A DNA stretch of 64,000 nt from Phanerodontia chrysosporium (taxonomy: Eukaryota > Basidiomycota > Agaricomycetes > Polyporales > Phanerochaetaceae). Shown in pieces: positions 33,585 through 45,909 of this stretch. Numbering within the stretch: position 1 is the first letter of the stretch; every line of letters begins with the position of its first letter. Location: NCBI GenBank assembly GCA_001910725.1, contig MJGA01000001.1:2108001-2172000 (forward strand), written 5' to 3'. The notes under the pieces were generated by a model that was not told the origin of the DNA, did not search any database, and saw only the letters and a program-made list of their open reading frames with translations. The translations under genes were made by a program, and so were the position numbers.

Positions 33585-34764
33585 TTAGTACTTGTGCGTC
33601 GTGGCATCTGGGCAAAAGCAACTGCGGAACGCATGTTTAACACGTAGACAAAGGCTGTCACGACGACGTCCGAGCACAGAGGTGAACGGCTCGGATTTTT
33701 CGCTGGACATAAGGACGGAGGAAGCGCCAGGCTTGAGTAGACTTGGTATGCTACTGGAGTTGCGAAGGTTGCATGTCGATCGGACATCTTCTCGAGAGTC
33801 AACGACCGTAGCGTTGACAGACAGGTCGGTATTCGAGCCGGAAGACACGGGGAAGACAGCCACATGCCGCCTGGTTTTGTCGATGCTGTTGGTACCCAGT
33901 CCCCGCGGGTACACCTGGGCATGGCAAGGAGGGATCAGCGTACGTAACGCCAGTCAGGCATGGGAAACGTACGATGCAGTATGGGGTATTATTCACTCCT
34001 TGAGGACCAGCGGCATTGGCGCCTTCGCCTCGTCGTATAGTATTAAAGGCAGGCGGTGGTGGTGTAGAGGATTGGGATTTTATCTGGTCACGGAGATAGA
34101 TCAGATACGTAAAACGATGTAGAAAGCTATGCAGATCACTGACCGAGGGCATGGACTGAGCGCGATGAGAATGCGTAGTTTTCAGAGATGACTGCTCTGC
34201 AGTCTGGAGTTTCATAGACTTCGTCGACGCTGCGCCCGCCGCCCCGCAGTCTGACTGCAGATTTGCCTCAAGGCCTGGTACCTAGTAGTCGCCGACATGA
34301 ATAGCCGCACGATCGACTTGCAATCGGGACGTACCTTGGGCAACGCCTTTTCCACTCGCAACTTCGAAGATGGGAGCTTTCCCTTGCTTTTGGTGACGCC
34401 ATGACTTGAGGCCCGCTCAAAGTTCGAAGTGGAGTCCGGTGTGGGGCTTGAAGGACGCTCGACGTCCAACGTTTCCTTGCGCTGGGCATTTTCGATGTTC
34501 TCGCGCCAGTCGGTGGGCAGCTGTGAAACACGATGAGTATGAGCCGCGCGCACCGCCGAAGCAAGGACGTACCGGAGGCCTGTCGTCCCCGCTCGTAAGC
34601 AGTGCCATGCGGCGCAGCGCAGACGAGTTGGCCAGCAACGACGGCTTTTTCGGCGGGTCGGGAACGTATTGGGGCACGGGCTTTCGCCACACCTGGTGCC
34701 TTTTGCGCTCGGGACGCTCGTCCTGGATGCTCGTGAGCGAGGTGGTGCTGTTGTTGTCCAGCAT
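33585..34764 (-). CDS. Unidentified Ser/Thr-rich disordered protein
   Basis: Not recognised. Five exons (34764-34573, 34520-34335, 34281-34144, 34083-33973, 33914-33585) sum exactly to 318 residues, and the internal splice sites are good GT-AG pairs, which supports a real gene. It begins MLDNNSTTSLTSIQDERPER; a short ordered-looking stretch VWRKPVPQYVPDPPKKPSLL and the helix LPTDWRENIENAQRKETLDV follow. The remainder is Ser/Thr/Pro-rich with scattered basic residues. The C-terminus contains several cysteines (RSCFCPD). No signal peptide or membrane helix. A regulatory phosphoprotein is conceivable but not shown. Confidence 0.65.
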
Positions 34765-35891
34765 AGCGACGAAAGACAGTCTCCAGTGTCGGTGAGGGTC
34801 TGGAGCGAGGGGGAGATGATGTGGCGCAGCACCTGTACCCAGCAGAGGGCTCCCTATATGTACGCTTTCTCCGGACAAGGCGGACGAGGGGCTCGTGTCG
34901 AGATAAAGCAAGTGGTACTGCGAGGGAGGGATGATCTGTGGCAGTGTTGATATGGCTGCGTCTGGACAATAGCCCTAGGAGGACAGGGATCAGAGAAGAG
35001 CGGCCTTCAGCCATGCATCGCGCTAGCCGCAGAACTTGTTGAATATTACCACATTTTCCAGTCAAGTTGTAAGGGCCTCATCAAAGAAGAGCATGGCGCC
35101 GACCCGGGATACGCCCTATCCTCGAGGACGGGCACGGCCCGCCCGTTTTCCCGGCCGCCTGCGAGCTGGGCCGGACATGAACGTCTGGGACGCCGGGAAA
35201 CAGCCAGGTCTTCTGCTCCGTAACGGCAGGGGGACGCGGCGGGAGCTCCTGACGAGAGAGGCAGGGCGCTCTCTCGGCCTCGCGGAAAATGGCTGCCAAC
35301 AGGCGATCTCTTGCGCATCCCGAATTGGTGCCTTCCTCATGTCTTTTGCCCTGATGAAAACAGCCTGGCAGACGGCTTCAGTGCCAAGGTTAGCACGAGG
35401 CAGCGAGGGCGTGGGCGCTGAGGTGCAGTAAACAGACACGTACAAGATACGTCCCTGCCGGACTGCACGGGCCTAGCTAGGGCTCTCCCGCGTGCGGCGG
35501 CCGTGTAGGTATGCGTTACAGCATACACTTGATGACATTGACCTTAGCCCGAAGCTTGTGTTACACCAGATACATTTCCGCTACAGTGCTTGCTGGTGGT
35601 TATGGAACAAAGTGCGACTACGGCGCTAGCGCGTACCCCGGATGCCTGAAGCCGCCTGCTCTTCATGTTGTCCGCCGCGTCGTGGCTTACGTCCGAGGCA
35701 TTAATTCATATCGACGACAATCCTCAAGACTGCGCACGGTGAGAACACACATTTTCATATCAATATCAAAGTCGTGCCGATTTACACTATACAGAGAAAA
35801 ATACCAAAACATGAACTGGCGACAAGGAAGCTGGAGGGAGTCGGCTGATACTAAGCTAGATATACTGCATGCGCAAGACGTGCAGTCGCGT
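34765..35891. other. Gene-free stretch between the unidentified gene and Argonaute 3' end
   Basis: About 1.1 kb. Open frames here have no splice-consistent continuation or recognisable protein character. It must contain the promoter of the gene starting at 34764 and the Argonaute terminator. Confidence 0.5.
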
Positions 35892-38800
35892 TTACGAGAA
35901 GTACATGACCGTCCCCATCGCCGTATGCAGCGACTTGAAATTAGTTTTGTAGACTTGCAGCTGTGCATCGGCATCGGTACCAGTGGCAGAATTTGAGTCA
36001 GAGAAATCGCCAAGGTTTAGCTGGGGGTCGTAATGGATTTTCGCGCGGCTGCAAACAATGTCGGCGTCTGGAAGACTGATCAGCATCGCGAGAGCATCTT
36101 TCAAGGCAGCACAACTCACAGTATACAGGAGCGGGGATGGATACCGAGCGGGTACTGCGTGCGTATACATGACAGAGCGCGAAGCAAAGTGCCTGCAGCG
36201 CGTCAGCTCTGGAAGTCGGAGGTTAGGGAAAGAATGGAGGCAGCAGGGCCAAAAAAATCTCACGAAAAATGACTGTCATCGTGGAGGACGTTGTAATGCG
36301 CAGGACGCGACGTGCCCAGCAAGCCACCATGAGATTGCAGGTAGAAGTCAAACTCGATGGGGTTGATAATGTCGCGGTCGACCACGGTGCCAGCCGGACA
36401 GTTGCCGCTCTGGTCTGCCTGTCCGTCGGCGGGGAAGAAACGGACGTGGTGGCGCTTGCCAACGACGATAACAGTAATCGCCGGGCTCATTTTGAGGCTC
36501 GCACATGCGGCTATGAGGGAAGGAATATTGAGTTTTCGTACTCGAAACAGTAGTTCACGTACCCCTGATACGGGGCAGTTCTGCAGTAGCGCGTGAGCAA
36601 CAGCGTATAGACAGGTCAGGGGAACGTACCAATTTGAAGGACTTGGTCAAATTGACCCTCGGAGACGCCATCTTCAGGCAGTTTGAGGACAACATGTATA
36701 AAATAACACGTCAAAGACATACCTCGGAAAAAGATGAGCCGCTTGGGATTGGGATTTGCCTTCTTTTCGACTGTGGACCTGTATAACTGGTATTTACTGA
36801 GCATTTTCTGGGAGAAATGACACCCCGTCAGCAGCGCACATCCCGATATTTGCGAAGCACTAACTTTAGTCATCTCCTCGAGATCCTCAATCATTTCTTG
36901 ACGGGATGCCTGCACTTTGCAGTCGGCGATGTATTTGGCAGTTTCCGAGTCCACGTTCGCAACGAGTGACGCAAATGATGGTCTGCCTTCAGAGTGCGCA
37001 GCAGGATGCATGACGTCGGCCTAGGTGCGGGAATCACCCGTCAATGATATGAAACTCTCAGGATGTGAATGAATATCACTCACTCCCATAACAATGGTCG
37101 GATTGTGCGGGTCGGTGAGGATGGTGACGGACCGCGGTTCCGGGACGGTATTGATTCCGCCGAGTTTGACGTTGACCCTTGGCACAGAGAGTCAAGATCA
37201 TGCGCATGGTAGAGCAAGACAACGCACTTAAGGCACACGTTTGCGAAGTACTGCTGCTTCGCGTTCCAGCACTTCGAGCTCTTAAGGCACTGCGTGGCGA
37301 CGCCCTGCGAGACATCTCCGAAACTGAAAGGGAACATGCATACGTGAGGGAAACCGCGCTCAGGATCTAATCGTATCGACTTACTGTTTTACGGCCGTGT
37401 AAAGGTCAGTCGCTGCATCAGGAAGGACAACAAGGATGAGCGTTGGGCCCTTGCCGTTGTTCTTGGCGACACTAGCCCGGCCCGCTGCTTGGAGTTGCTG
37501 AATATCACAAACCTTAGCTGGCTCTGCTCTGGAACATGCAGTGAAACTCACGTCTTTGACCCTCGCCGGGGAGTCAAAGCCCTCCCAGCGAACGACAGGG
37601 TCTTTCTCGTCGACTGTGATTCCTGGTGAAGAGTTCAGCGCTCGATATCAAGCGCACAGCGATAAATTATCCTTACCGACCGCGTTGCATGCCTGCAGCA
37701 TGCCGTTGATCATATCGGCAACCTGCTTGTCGCCGAAGCGTTGTCTGCGCTCGTAGATGACGATGAACCATCGCTCAATCCTCGCGGGCTTGAAGAACTT
37801 CTTGTCAATCATGTTCCACTTCCCGTCGCGCGGCGTCTGAAGAGCGCAAGATCAGCAATAGCAACAGCAGCAGCGCCATAATTGCGCACGATGTTCTGTT
37901 GCCGGGAGCCCCGGCCGTACTGTAGAGTGGGTGGCGCCAGCTTGCGTGCGTTGACTTCCAGAGCGCCTCGCGACTCGTCGACGTGGAGTCCAAATTGCTG
38001 CCAGCAACATTAGTCTAAGACAACTGTGTTGCACGAAACCAACGTACCCGCACATATTCTGACTGGCCGTATGCGAGGACCTATCGTTCAAAGTTTAGTC
38101 AGCGTTCTCGTGAGAAGGTTAGACGTGGAAGCTAAGTACCCCGAGCCCGTTCTGAATACTGGCTAGGCGCTCGTTCGGTCTCTTCGTCGCGAAATCGAGC
38201 ACGTCTTTCGTCTTGTCCGAGGGGACTTGCTTGCGCATAATTTGGCCAGGGGGCACGACACATAGCTCGAGGGGTATTTTCGCCCCATTACCAACCTGTC
38301 CACAAACATTCAATGAAGCTGGAATGTACATATCGGTGCTCACTTACCTCAGCGCATAGGACTTCCGGGTAACGCAACGGCCGGTTGTGCATCTGCCGGA
38401 AGTACTCGGCGACGGTAATCCTGCGAGTCCCACCGTTGTCGAGCTTGAGGTCGAATTCCTCTCGGTTTGCACCATGCTGCGTGAGGCGTTTGATCGCGCG
38501 GGGAGCCTTGCTGACATGACCACTGCCAGAAGTAATAATAACCTTGGCGCCGGTGACAGAACGGTTGAGCTGCTGTCGCACACGTTCCGGGAGGCCCTTC
38601 GAGGGCGCAAGTAGGTTGGCGCCATTAGGATCCCTCGGCCTCCCGATGATATCTAGACACAGCTGGATCAACGGGCCAGGTTTGTACATCATGCCTGTCG
38701 ATATGTCGATATTGATCAACATCCGACCTGGCGCAGGGCGAATAGACTGGAAATACCCGCGCCAGAGCACAATGCCGGCGCCGATATCCTTCGTTTCTCG

Positions 38801-39862
38801 GTCTGTGAAGAATGAGCGGACGTTGAATGGGTAGAGCAAGGTCGGCTCGTGGCGGACCACGACGTTTAAGGCCTGTGTCATAACACATCAGAGGCAAGGA
38901 CATACCATAGCGATGTATGCATACCGTGATGGCGGTCAAAACCTGGTTGTCGAGTGACTGTTGACCGTCCAAATACCTCCGCAACACCCTGCCAGATGCA
39001 TCATGTTGAGGACACACATGGATATTACCGTGCTCAATGCTCACTCGGGGTTAATTTGCGCGACTTCCGTGAGCTTCACCCGGTAGGGTCTCTGTTCCCG
39101 AGGCCGAGTTCCGGGCGACGGAGGTGTGCCCATTTGAACGTCAAACTGAGCGGCAACTTATGATCAGTTCTGCGACCAGTAGATGGCATGCAACGCTAAC
39201 CTGAGCGCTACCTTCGTTGAACGGTAGCTTGCGGATGCTGAACATGTTTTTGCGTCCATCATACACGCATCGCGGCGTGAATATGTCCGGCGCCTTGACT
39301 TCCTGCAGTTGGCGGATGATTTCCATGTTTCTTGCAATAGGAAGGGTCTGTTCAGACGGTGTCATAGCTACATCTTGCGTCAATAATGCGGTTAAAATGG
39401 CTACATGAAATGACGTACCGACTGAAGCGTGGATGGTATCAAGAGGTTAGACGAAACGAGTTTTTCAACCGCGAGGGCAGTAAACGCACCATCATAATGG
39501 TATATGATTTCTCGAGGGATGTCGACAGGATAGTGATTAGTGAAGACTCGCATGCCGACGCCCGACGAGCCAGGTGTGGCCTGCGGACACCAATTGTATG
39601 GACATGGGCGGCTGGGACGACAGCCGTGCTAGCACTGCTCGTTGCAGAGATTGCGGGACTGCCGGCTCTGCCACCCAACGGTACCCCCGGCCTCTGCCCC
39701 GCGCCGCGCCTGGTGGTGGGCCGCCGCCGCGGGGGCCCCCTCCCCCGCCACCGCCTCGAGGGCCTCCGCCTCCACCACCACGAGGGGCGCCGCCGCCTCC
39801 ACCACCTCCGCCGCCACCCCGCCGCCGCCTCCGCGGCCACGACCTCTACCGCGTCCTGCCAT
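35892..39862 (-). CDS. Argonaute (RNA-silencing effector)
   Basis: Small-RNA-guided effector of RNAi (QDE-2 family). It starts [12 protein letters not shown] with an RGG/Gly-rich tail, then the N domain ([40 protein letters not shown]), linker and DUF1785-like segment ([19 protein letters not shown]), and PAZ-region sequence at about 38.1-38.6 kb. The PIWI domain follows, with [13 protein letters not shown] and catalytic residues: Asp in [10 protein letters not shown], Glu in the [10 protein letters not shown] region, Asp in [14 protein letters not shown] (joined across an intron), His in [14 protein letters not shown]. The tetrad therefore looks complete, so slicing is possible. Many short introns. 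The Gly-rich N-terminus changes frame at a C-run on the plus strand (39817-39820), giving Ala/Val/Glu-rich nonsense unless one base is restored; the first two exon junctions are therefore uncertain. Confidence 0.92.
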
Positions 39863-40464
39863 TGCTAGCGAGGCTCGAGTATGCTTAGGGTTTACTCGGC
39901 GCTTTCAGAATTCGTCGATAGGTTTTCGACGAAGTGTGTGGAGGCGGATAGAGGAGAATGGCTCGAGGACGGGGCAATCAGGAGCGGAGTATATAAGGAG
40001 TGGGAAGCGATGGGAAACAACAGCGGAACTGTCACCTGTGAATATTGGATTCGAATCGATGGCTGCGTGGACCTGGGAGAAGCCATCCATCGATTTGTTA
40101 GCGCCACGTCGTCCCTGAGATAATTTAGTGCGCAACCTTTTGAGACAGCGTGAAAAGGAGGACAGAGGAGGAGGAAGACGCGACGCGACTGATGAGCTCG
40201 ACGCGATCAGAGTGAAGCGCGCGTTACAGTTGCTCTGCTCAGAGGAAATCTTCAAGACAACACGTCCCTCCCGTCGAGAAACTTTGCAAGAAACCGGAGT
40301 GCAACTCGCATATCTTATGAACCGCGCAGCCGCGGCGTGTCAGTCGAATCCTCTCTTATCATTCATCATGCTGTCCTCCTGACATGTCTGCTGCCCCCCG
40401 CAGCACTAATCTAGTTCTTCGTGAGAGACTCCACACTTTATCTCATTATTCCTGAAAGGGGAGC
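39863..40464. other. Intergenic: Argonaute promoter region
   Basis: About 0.6 kb between the Argonaute start and the amidohydrolase 3' end. No convincing gene on either strand. Confidence 0.5.
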
Positions 40465-41708
40465 TCAAGTCCCCTCTTGTGCCGTAGCTCGAAATCGCGG
40501 GAACAGTCTTAAGGCCGTCTTCTTAGTGACTTCGTCCAGCGCATCAGCGTCGTTCGCGTAATGAGCCTCGAGATGCCCAGTGAACCATTCAATCGTCTCC
40601 GTGCTCACGGCTAGACCACGGCCTTATCAGCTGCGGGACCATAGAGAGCCATGAATGACATCACCCACCAGGGAAGTCGGTGCCAAAGAGGATCCTCGAC
40701 TTGCCAAACATCGCCTCTACGAGTTGCATCGCAGTCCCGTGTCCACAGAGCGCAGTCTCCACGTAGAACGTTCCCAGGTCTGCTAAACATGCTGCTGGCG
40801 CGAGCTGACCGCCCATGTAGGCCGAGAGAGCCGCAACCCGCGCCGCGAGAAACGGTGCGCTCCCGCCACAGTGAGCGAGGATGATCTTGACGTGGGGGTA
40901 CCGCCGCTTCTTGCCGGCGACGACAAGGTGGGCGGCGGCTTTGAAGGTCTCGTTCGGGACCTCCGTGACGGGAAGTCCGAGGCACGCGTGCGGGTACGGC
41001 GTCGACGAGGGCGTCTGCGTGCCGTGGACGAAGACGACTGCGCCACGCCGGTCGAGCTCAGCCCAAACAGGATCGAAGAGATCGTCGCCGATGTACACTG
41101 CACGGCCTGATCAGGGACAGCCACATGCTGAAGGCTGCGCCCAATATACTTGCCTGCTCCAGATCCATGACCGTAGGACGATGAAAGGCTCACACCATCG
41201 GCGCGCAGCACGTCCAGCGCGTACGCAATCTCGCGCAGGGTACCTGAACAACGCACGTTGCAGCGAAATTATGCTCCAGAAGAATCGTCATCGCCTCACC
41301 TTCGACATTCCGCAGGTCTGGAAGACATGCAAACCACCCAAAGCGCCCCCTCGCGTCCGCAGCGTCGCACAGCTCTTTCGCGTGCGTGTTCAGCTCTCGT
41401 ACGACTTTGCGATTTTCCTCCCTGCGTGCGTCTTCATCGACGTCCGCAAGATCGCCTGCGCCACACGCCGCAGCGCGAAACGGATTTTCAACGAGGTTTT
41501 CTGGCACGCCGGCAGGGTAGCTGAGCACGGCGCGCGCGATGCCAAGCTCGTCCATTGCGTTCAAGCTCTTCTCGATGCTCCATGGCATGTTCTCCGCTGG
41601 TGTCTTCCATCCCACTGCTTCGTTCTGACTTGCCTTGCGCCTCGCGAGTTGGGGAAGGAAGATATGGTGGTGCACGTCAATTTTGGAGGTAGCAGCGGTA
41701 GCGAGCAT
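40465..41708 (-). CDS. Amidohydrolase-2 family protein (ACMSD / aromatic decarboxylase-like)
   Basis: Metal-dependent TIM-barrel hydrolase or decarboxylase. Four exons (41708-41300, 41243-41154, 41097-40669, 40610-40465) give 357 residues from MLATAATSKIDVHHHIFLPQ. Metal-site features are the His cluster in KIDVHHHIF, His in IILAHCGGSAPFL and Asp in LFGTDFPAVS. This layout is that of 2-amino-3-carboxymuconate semialdehyde decarboxylase and gamma-resorcylate or 6-methylsalicylate decarboxylases, so decarboxylation of an aromatic acid is plausible; the substrate is unknown. Intron 2 (41153-41098) is GC-AG with the perfect GCAAGT donor. An upstream in-frame ATG at 41849 would add 47 residues, but the 41708 start matches the family better. 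Confidence 0.88.
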
Positions 41709-41965
41709 GGTCGTTGTGGCAGCTTGGTTTTGCGCGGACACTCGGTATATGCACTTCCTCCACGCATGCTCTTCGCCAAATAGGGTGACATTTTGGCAGG
41801 GGGCCAACGCCGATCCGGCAATAGCGTAGTCAACTAAAGCCTTATTCATAGATTGTAGTAGGGGTAGTACACAATCGCGGCAGTATACCTAGCAAAACAC
41901 TCGCCTACATATATTACACTTGGTTTCTTTGTCCTTGTCGAGCACAACGAATACACATGCAGCAA

Positions 41966-42992
41966 TCACTTGGAATCCCAGAAGTCACGGGCTTCCTCAG
42001 AATCCCAGCTGACGAATTTCCCGGACAGCTCCTTGCCGGCGGTGACAGCCATAGATGCGATGACGTGACCGCTATCCATCGGGTCGACAAGCTTGCCCTC
42101 GTCGTATTCGTTAACAAACTTTGCGACATCCTCTTCGCGCATCTTGTTGGTTCCTGCTAGTGAGCGGATCTGGGCTTGCATCTGACGACGACAGGATCGT
42201 AATTGAGCCCAGAAAGAGTGTGATAGTGGATCTGAGGCGCACCGCTGTATCGACTTTGCCAGGGCGCACTGCGATTGCGACGACATCGGGCTCTTCCTGG
42301 GCCAACGTTCTATACCGCAGTCAGATCGAGTACATGTTCAGATAAAGTTGATATCACGCACCGACACAGGCTGTTTACCGCTGCCTTACTAGCATTGTAG
42401 GGAGCCCAGCCGAAGGTGTTACCAGTGGCCGACCCAGAGCTGACGAAGATGATGCGACCTTTGATGTCACCTTCGTTCATGTGAATCCAGGAAGGACGGT
42501 GCGCAAGGCGCTGACTTGGGAGAAGAAGTTGATGTCAAAGTGCTGCTTCCAGGCCTCCACGCTCAGCTGCTCGCTGGTGATCTTGCCGGTGGGCTCAAAG
42601 ACGGCGGCATTCAGCACTACACTGTCAATGCGGCCAAAAGTCTTCTTCGCAGTGGAGATTGCTCGCTCGAAGCCAGCGGCATCCGTGCTGGATCAAGCGA
42701 GGATTTAGCTCCAACGCATCTTGTAGCAGCGGGACGGGCTTGCCACTGACACATCGAGCTGGATGAACAGAAAAGTGCTGCCGTGGGCTTGCGAGAGGGC
42801 AGTGACATCCTGCGTACGCGTCCTCGCAATCGCTACGACGACGCATCCGAATTTCTCGAGGAGAAGTTTCGTGACGGCGAGACCAAGTCCTCTGGAGTGG
42901 CGCGATCAGCTCTAGAGACTCTGGGAGCGCCGTCTGAGAGAGTGTATGCACTTTGAAGCTCCAGTGACGACGACAACGGGCCTGGCGGACAT
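41966..42992 (-). CDS. Short-chain dehydrogenase/reductase, frame break at ~42490
   Basis: NAD(P)-dependent oxidoreductase of the classical SDR type. Five exons (42992-42952, 42891-42751, 42687-42362, 42309-42243, 42181-41966); about 263 residues with one base restored. Motifs: MSARPVVVVTGASKGLGLAV (cofactor TGxxxGxG rebuilt across intron 1), DSVVLNAAVFEP (NAA region), IIFVSSGSATG (catalytic Ser) and WAPYNASKAAVN (Tyr-xxx-Lys). The C-terminal half with LVDPMDSGHVIASM resembles fungal Irc24/sepiapterin-reductase-like SDRs. At 42490-42491 CTTCCTGG should read CTTCCCTGG for LPWIHMNEGDIKGR to follow. Substrate unknown. Divergent from PDB1 across 225 bp. Confidence 0.88.
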
Positions 42993-43217
42993 GGCGGGCG
43001 ACTGTTTGGGGACTCGAGCGATGGCGGTAGAGAGCTCGAGAGGAAAGCGCGAGCAGGGCGGCGCGGGAGACTGGGCGCAATGACGGGCGTTTGCCGGTTC
43101 CCCAATTGAACGACCCGTACGACCCCGAGAGCAAACACTTCACGCCTTGCGCGGGCTCAAAACCACTTCGCCTCCCTCCTCCCTACTCCCATCTTCTCCC
43201 CCAAAATCACAGTCCAG
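42993..43217. promoter_or_regulatory. Shared divergent promoter, SDR / PDB1
   Basis: 225 bp between divergent ATGs; both promoters must fall here. Confidence 0.5.
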
Positions 43218-44714
43218 ATGGCCTCCAGGACGGCTTTCGGTGCTCTTCTCAGAGCGCGTGCTGCTGCACGGACTCGTCCCGTCCCGTCCTCGTTTGCGGC
43301 TCGCCGGCGGGGATACGCGACTGAGCAAAGCGAACACTCGGTGCGCAGGTCCTGTAACCCAAGTCGATCGGAGAAGTGTTGACACGTCTTTGCCTGACTA
43401 TAGATGACCGTTCGTGAGGCTCTGAACGCTGCCATGGAAGAGGAGATGCTCCGGGACGAGACTGTTTTCATCCTTGGTGAGGAAGTCGCGCGGTACAACG
43501 GTGCTTACAAGGTGCGTGTCTCTTCCACACCTTCGACCTTTGTTGTACTCTCCCGACCCGCCATCACAACTTCCGGCCCATGCCCAGACTCCGTACTCCC
43601 ACTTCGGCCGACTTGGCACCCTCACGTCATGAGCAGACCACTGAAGCATGATCTACGTTCTAGGTCACCAAGGGCCTTCTGGACAAGTTCGGTGAGAAGC
43701 GCGTCGTGGACACGCCAATTACCGAGATGGGTTTCGCGGGTATCGCTGTCGGTGCCGCCCTCGCTGGTCTGCGACCAATGTGCGCCTTTTTTTCTCGCCT
43801 CGGACTCAAAACGGCGCTGACGCGTCATGCAGTTGTGAATTCATGACATGGAACTTCGCGATGCAAGCCATCGACCAGATCGTCAACTCTGCAGGAAAGA
43901 CCTACTACATGTCCGGCGGCAACGTCCCATGTCCAGTCGTCTTCCGTGGACCGAACGGCGCGGCCGCCGGTGTTGCTGCTCAGCACTCGCAAGACTACGC
44001 AGCGTGGTACGGCTCCGTGCCTGGCCTCAAGGTCATCAGCCCCTGGAGCGCGGAGGACTGCAAGGGTCTGCTCAAGGTGCGTACCGACACCGTCACGGAG
44101 CTCCGCCGTAACGGCTGACCGCTCTTATCCCCACCAGTCTGCCATCCGCGACCCGAACCCCGTCGTCTTCCTCGAGAACGAGATGATGTACGGTGTGACC
44201 TTCCCTATGTCCCAGGAGGCAATGTCGGACAACTTCCTCCTCCCGATCGGCAAGGCGAAGGTCGAGCGTGAGGGCTCGGACATCACCATCGTTGCGCACA
44301 GCAAGATGGTCACCCACTCGCTTGAGGCTGCTGATATCCTCGCCAAGGAGGGCATCAAGGCTGAAGTCATCAACCTCCGTTCCATCCGCCCGCTCGACAT
44401 CGACACCATCAAGAAGTCCGTGAAGAAGACCAACCGGTACGTCTGCTCAGTGCGAACTACACAAAAGTATAGATCGCTGACATGACCATAGCCTCGTGAC
44501 TGTTGAGGGTGGCTTCCCTGGCTTCGGTGTCGGCTCCGAGATTTGCGCGCAGATCGTGGAGAGCGAGGCGTTCGACTACCTCGATGCGCCCGTTGAGCGT
44601 ATCACTGGTGCCGACGTCCCGACTCCCTACGCGCACAACCTCGAGGCGCTCGCGTTCCCTGACACCCCCGTCATCGTCAAGGTTGCGAAGCGCGCTCTGT
44701 ACCGCACCAACTGA
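43218..44714 (+). CDS. PDB1: Pyruvate dehydrogenase E1 component, beta subunit
   Basis: Mitochondrial subunit of the pyruvate dehydrogenase complex. Six exons (43218-43340, 43404-43511, 43664-43779, 43833-44076, 44138-44436, 44492-44714) give 370 residues. The N-terminus [20 protein letters not shown] is a mitochondrial presequence. The transketolase pyrimidine-binding domain has [46 protein letters not shown] and [17 protein letters not shown]. The C-terminal domain ([34 protein letters not shown]) ends [10 protein letters not shown]. Frame intact and length normal. Confidence 0.97.
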
Positions 44715-45024
44715 GTCCTCTGATGGATCCTGTTGACGATATCCTCGGTCGCAGCTGGGGCTGGATGACACTCCGCAGCTTAGCTTTTATTTTTACATGG
44801 TTCTCGTGTGTGTTCGTGCTAGCTTTCGCGTTGACATAGACATACGTAATACATACGACGTACTCGCGCATACCCTTGAACCCGGACATGTGGGCAGGCA
44901 GCGTGCATTATGACCAGCGCTTATCCATGTGGCGAAGACGCGTGTACGCGACTCCCGCTTCGCGAGGTCGCCATTCTTCGTTCTTACCACTATCGTCTAC
45001 GCTACGCACTATTGTCCCAGCAAC
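44715..45024. other. Intergenic region PDB1 / Adc17-like gene
   Basis: 310 bp; PDB1 3'UTR and promoter of the next gene. Nothing else seen. Confidence 0.5.
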
Positions 45025-45598
45025 ATGGAATATACACCTCGTTATCCTCAGCCGTTCACGTTGTCGCAAGCTGTCGGCCTGGACGTCTCTACGATCACAG
45101 AAGGTTCCTAATCATGCTGCCGTCGCCTCGACTTGTGGACCTGAAAGCACCCTGGCAGAGATCGCCCGCCTGCAAAATTCGTTGTCGCACTTACGGAGCA
45201 CACAGGAGCAGCTGAAGGATGCTCTTGCGGAGGACCCTGATCCCGAGTTTACGAAGGCGGTGGAAGAGAACCAAGTCACGATGTGAGTCGCTCTTCTTGT
45301 GCAAGCCTCGCAAGTAGTGGCTTACGGAAGGCTCAGAGGCTCGCAGGAAGAGAGGATCAGCATACTCAGGATGGCACTCGCAGAGAAGGGCGTCCTGATG
45401 AACGAGCACTACGCTGTGGAGACGACTCCTGCTGTGCCGCCACCGGAAGACACACCGGATTCAACGTCGCGCGCCACACAGTCTGCACCGCCCTTATTGC
45501 CGCGGCAGCCCACAGCTCCGGAACATACAACGTCAAATGCTGCTCGTACTGTCCCTCAGGATGTACAGATGGACGAAGACGGCGGTCTTCATCTCTGA
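45025..45598 (+). CDS. TMA17: Adc17/Tma17-like proteasome assembly chaperone
   Basis: Three exons (45025-45103, 45159-45282, 45337-45598) give 154 residues. It begins MEYTPRYPQPFTLSQAVGLD, then has the helical pair EIARLQNSLSHLRSTQEQLK and FTKAVEENQV...GSQEERISILRMALAEKG, ending in a disordered acidic tail. This two-helix pattern matches Tma17/Adc17, a stress-induced chaperone that helps join Rpt3 and Rpt6 in the proteasome base in yeast. The family call rests on this pattern and on the size; the function is inherited from yeast. The first acceptor was chosen (GGCAG) because it alone keeps frame into EIARLQ. Confidence 0.7.
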
Positions 45599-45909
45599 GT
45601 GTCCTCTGTATCGTGTCAATGTACTTGTACCTCCTGTCTAGTTTCTGGATTGCATAGTTTCACACCCTGTCCGCAGAGCACCGCGCGTCGTTCCACGCGT
45701 CGTCGTGGTACACCACCTCTCCAAGCTGTGCCTTGAACCGAAGAGGCTCCAGTTGTCCGTCTCGATTTGGCAGGGCAGAGGTTCGCGTCTCAGGGAGTGA
45801 CCTATGACATCACGCCCGACGGCGCCGACGTACTTATACGCTCCTCGTTCGAAACTCCCCGCTTTTCATTTGCTCTTGACCACCCGCCATCGCCCCGAGA
45901 CCGCCCACA
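45599..45909. other. Intergenic: TSPO promoter region
   Basis: 311 bp with no coding support. Confidence 0.5.

Noticed and set aside
34268..35065. 265-codon open frame on the minus strand
   Set aside because: It overlaps the exons of the spliced 33585-34764 gene in another frame, has Arg-rich arbitrary composition and no motif.
39640..39860. Ala/Val/Glu-rich N-terminus of Argonaute as read without correction
   Set aside because: Composition is that of a frame-shifted glycine repeat; the RG/Gly-rich reading in the adjacent frame is the natural one.
40128..40382. 84-codon frame upstream of Argonaute
   Set aside because: No ATG-led conserved sequence or splice support; probably promoter DNA.
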